A program made the position numbers and the translations under genes. From the NCBI GenBank assembly GCA_019310665.1, contig JAFDDW010000155.1, positions 1 through 6,605 of the forward strand: a stretch of 6,605 nucleotides of DNA, in the 5' to 3' direction. This document shows positions 5,813-6,605 of this stretch, piece by piece. Numbering within the stretch: position 1 is the first letter of the stretch; each line of letters opens with the position of its first letter. The notes beneath the pieces were generated by a model, which ran no database searches, was not told where the DNA came from, and saw only the letters and a list, made by a program, of their open reading frames with translations. This stretch comes from Deltaproteobacteria bacterium. GTDB lineage: Bacteria; Desulfobacterota; Desulfobacteria; Desulfobacterales; JAFDCJ01.

Positions 5813-6207
5813 CGCAGATCTCCCAGGGCAAAATTATACTCCTTTGAACCACGCTCATCCGTGTACCCCTCTACGAGGACGTTAAGGTCCGGATTTTTCA
5901 TCAGCCACCGGGCCTTGCGCTGTAAAATTTGGCGGGCTTCAGGATTCAGGCTGTAACGGTCTTTATTGAAATAGATGTCCTCATACATGAATTTTATTTT
6001 TTCCGCCCGCAGTTTACGCTCGGCGGCCTCGCGTTCCAGACGTTCCTGCTCCAGTTCTTCCGGAGTTTTTTCCGCCTTCATGTCCTGCTCTTGCTCCTGC
6101 ACGACCGATGCCTCGGTCTGGACCTGATTTTTTGAGCATGCCGGTAGGGTTAACAAACCGGGAACAACCGCCATTAAAATGAGACCGTAACGCCATTTGA
6201 TTTGCAT
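5785..6207 (-). CDS. pal: Pal/OmpA-family peptidoglycan-binding lipoprotein, truncated by frameshift
   Basis: The open frame gives 140 residues, of which the first 132 match a peptidoglycan-associated lipoprotein. Residues 1-24 are a lipoprotein signal ending in LPAC, with Cys24 the predicted lipidated residue. Residues about 35-70 form a Glu/Arg-rich helical spacer. The OmpA-like domain starts near 71. VEGYTDERG places the meso-diaminopimelate-contacting Asp at 117, and the paired Arg falls at 132, the family's usual 15-residue spacing. Directly after Arg132 a 14-bp duplication shifts the frame, adding eight foreign residues (WEICGPEP) and a stop, so the second half of the fold is lost. The restored gene runs to 5645. 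Intact Pal tethers the outer membrane to peptidoglycan with Tol proteins; none of those genes is visible here. The start is supported by AAGGAGG at 6213-6219. The pal symbol is tentative, since genomes of this kind often carry several Pal-like lipoproteins. Truncation could be real, reversible or an assembly error. Confidence 0.82.
   Translation of the reverse strand: MQIKWRYGLILMAVVPGLLTLPACSKNQVQTEASVVQEQEQDMKAEKTPEELEQERLEREAAERKLRAEKIKFMYEDIYFNKDRYSLNPEARQILQRKARWLMKNPDLNVLVEGYTDERGSKEYNFALGDLRWEICGPEP
5799..5826. repeat. Exact 14-bp tandem duplication inside the pal-like gene
   Basis: CGCAGATCTCCCAG occurs twice back to back (5799-5812 and 5813-5826) with no mismatch. Because 14 is not a multiple of three, it moves the reading frame. 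One copy encodes the LGDLR of the conserved LGxxR segment, and deleting either copy restores a full-length OmpA-like domain. Confidence 0.97.
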
Positions 6208-6267
6208 TCTTTCCTCCTTTTTACGGTAGCGAGGACCGCCAAAAGTGTTCGAACTTATTAATTTTTA

Positions 6268-6296
6268 ATTATAATATATAATCCCGTTAAAGTAAA
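6268..6296 (-). promoter_or_regulatory. Sigma-70 promoter of the pal-like gene
   Basis: On the minus strand: TTTACT (6291-6296), a 17-bp spacer, then TATAAT (6268-6273), a perfect -10 and a four-of-six -35. Transcription would start near 6261, giving a leader of about 54 nt that contains the GTTCGAAC palindrome, a possible but unsupported operator. Confidence 0.75.
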
Positions 6297-6318
6297 TTCG
6301 CATCTTGAACTATTAGCA

Positions 6319-6340
6319 GGTTCAGGGTTCAGGGTCAGCG
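6319..6340 (+). repeat. Short GGTTCAG array
   Basis: Two exact heptamers GGTTCAG (6319-6325, 6326-6332) followed by a degenerate GGTCAGCG. It forms the left arm of an inverted pair with 6414-6464. Confidence 0.65.
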
Positions 6341-6413
6341 TCCTTATGCTTGTTAATCTGTATCTTATCGAAAACTAGAGCAACGATAACGATAGACTGC
6401 AAGTTCAGCAGTT

Positions 6414-6464
6414 AACCTTTGAACCTCTGAACGCTGAACCCGGTTCCCCGAACCTTTGAACCGG
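6414..6464 (-). repeat. Oppositely oriented GGTTCA-type array
   Basis: Plus-strand units of 7-8 bp include AACCTTTG, AACCTCTG, AACGCTG, AACCCGG and a second AACCTTTG. Read on the minus strand they are CAAAGGTT and CAGAGGTT units, the same family as 6319-6340 but reversed. The right part contains a 7-bp stem, CCGGTTC (6440-6446) with GAACCGG (6458-6464). An A-run follows on the plus strand, so it is not a plus-strand terminator. Confidence 0.65.
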
Positions 6465-6478
6465 ATTAAAAAAAATCC

Positions 6479-6506
6479 TTGACACACAAGTTTTTTTTGT
6501 TATAGT
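6479..6506 (+). promoter_or_regulatory. Sigma-70 promoter of the right-hand gene
   Basis: TTGACA (6479-6484, perfect), a 16-bp spacer rich in T, then TATAGT (6501-6506, five of six). Initiation would fall at about 6512-6514, essentially on the first ATG of the downstream frame. Confidence 0.75.
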
Positions 6507-6513
6507 TCTCCCT

Positions 6514-6605
6514 ATGAACAATATGAGAGCTAATAAAAAGGACGAGGTTAGCGGCTATCAATTAAATAAATTTCAGGATCTTATCGCGAGATTGTTTCAG
6601 TGCTG
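6514..6605 (+). CDS. Unrecognised protein, N-terminus only
   Basis: Thirty codons are visible before the window ends, beginning MNNMRANKKDEVSGYQLNKF and continuing with an amphipathic segment, QDLIARLFQC. No signal peptide or membrane segment is apparent, so a cytoplasmic protein is likely. The length is too short for a family call. A charged start followed by an amphipathic helix would fit a small transcription regulator, but that is only a guess. The frame is supported by a strong promoter immediately upstream. No Shine-Dalgarno sequence precedes the ATG at 6514, nor the second in-frame ATG at 6523, so translation may start at or near the 5' end of the mRNA. Confidence 0.5.
   Translation, partial: MNNMRANKKDEVSGYQLNKFQDLIARLFQC

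Larger units (their letters stand above)
6208..6513. other. Divergent intergenic region
   Basis: No gene is seen in these 306 bp. From left to right they hold the pal-like ribosome binding site (6213-6219), a GTTCGAAC palindrome in its leader (6247-6254), its promoter (6268-6296), an inverted pair of repeat arrays (6319-6340 and 6414-6464), and the promoter of the right-hand gene (6479-6506). Confidence 0.6.

Noticed and set aside
6440..6464. Rho-independent terminator (7-bp stem next to an A/T-run)
   Set aside because: On the plus strand the stem is followed by A residues, not T, and no gene reads into it on the minus strand. It is better explained as part of the repeat array.

Overview
The window looks like chromosomal DNA of a Gram-negative bacterium, most plausibly a Desulfobacterota (Desulfobacterales-like) member. 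This rests on a Pal/OmpA-type lipoprotein, sigma-54 activators, moderate GC, and intergenic spaces filled with degenerate 7-8 bp repeats. The taxonomic guess is inference, from remembered gene style rather than a search.

Layout. (1) Positions 1-290, minus: the 5' part of a secreted DUF4124 protein, behind a fully consensus sigma-70 promoter (317-345). (2) 403-458: eight in-register heptamers. (3) 462-2819, minus: a 785-residue protein fusing a RecB/Cas4-like PD-(D/E)XK nuclease domain to an XPD/DinG-type Fe-S helicase, starting at TTG. (4) 3002-5274, plus: a two-gene unit. The first gene is a sensor-less, apparently complete sigma-54 activator (AAA+ plus Fis-type HTH). The second is an NtrC-like response regulator with an intact receiver but an AAA+ domain that has lost the GAFTGA loop, Walker B Asp, both arginine fingers and the sensor II Arg, and that has no HTH. 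(5) 5275-5644: a gene-poor spacer between convergent genes, holding octamer arrays in opposite orientation. (6) 5645-6207, minus: a Pal/OmpA-family lipoprotein gene broken by an exact 14-bp tandem duplication. (7) 6208-6513: a divergent spacer with a promoter at each end and an inverted pair of repeat arrays between them. (8) 6514-end, plus: the start of an unrecognised gene, possibly translated from a leaderless mRNA.

The most interesting element is the regulator pair. Each protein holds what the other lacks: one has the working ATPase, sigma-54 contact loop and DNA-binding domain, the other has the phosphorylation input. Together they read like one NtrC-type activator divided over two adjacent genes, with the receiver on a pseudo-AAA+ subunit that could co-assemble with, or inhibit, the active one. 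Also worth attention are the frameshifting duplication in the pal-like gene and the short-period repeats in three separate intergenic regions.
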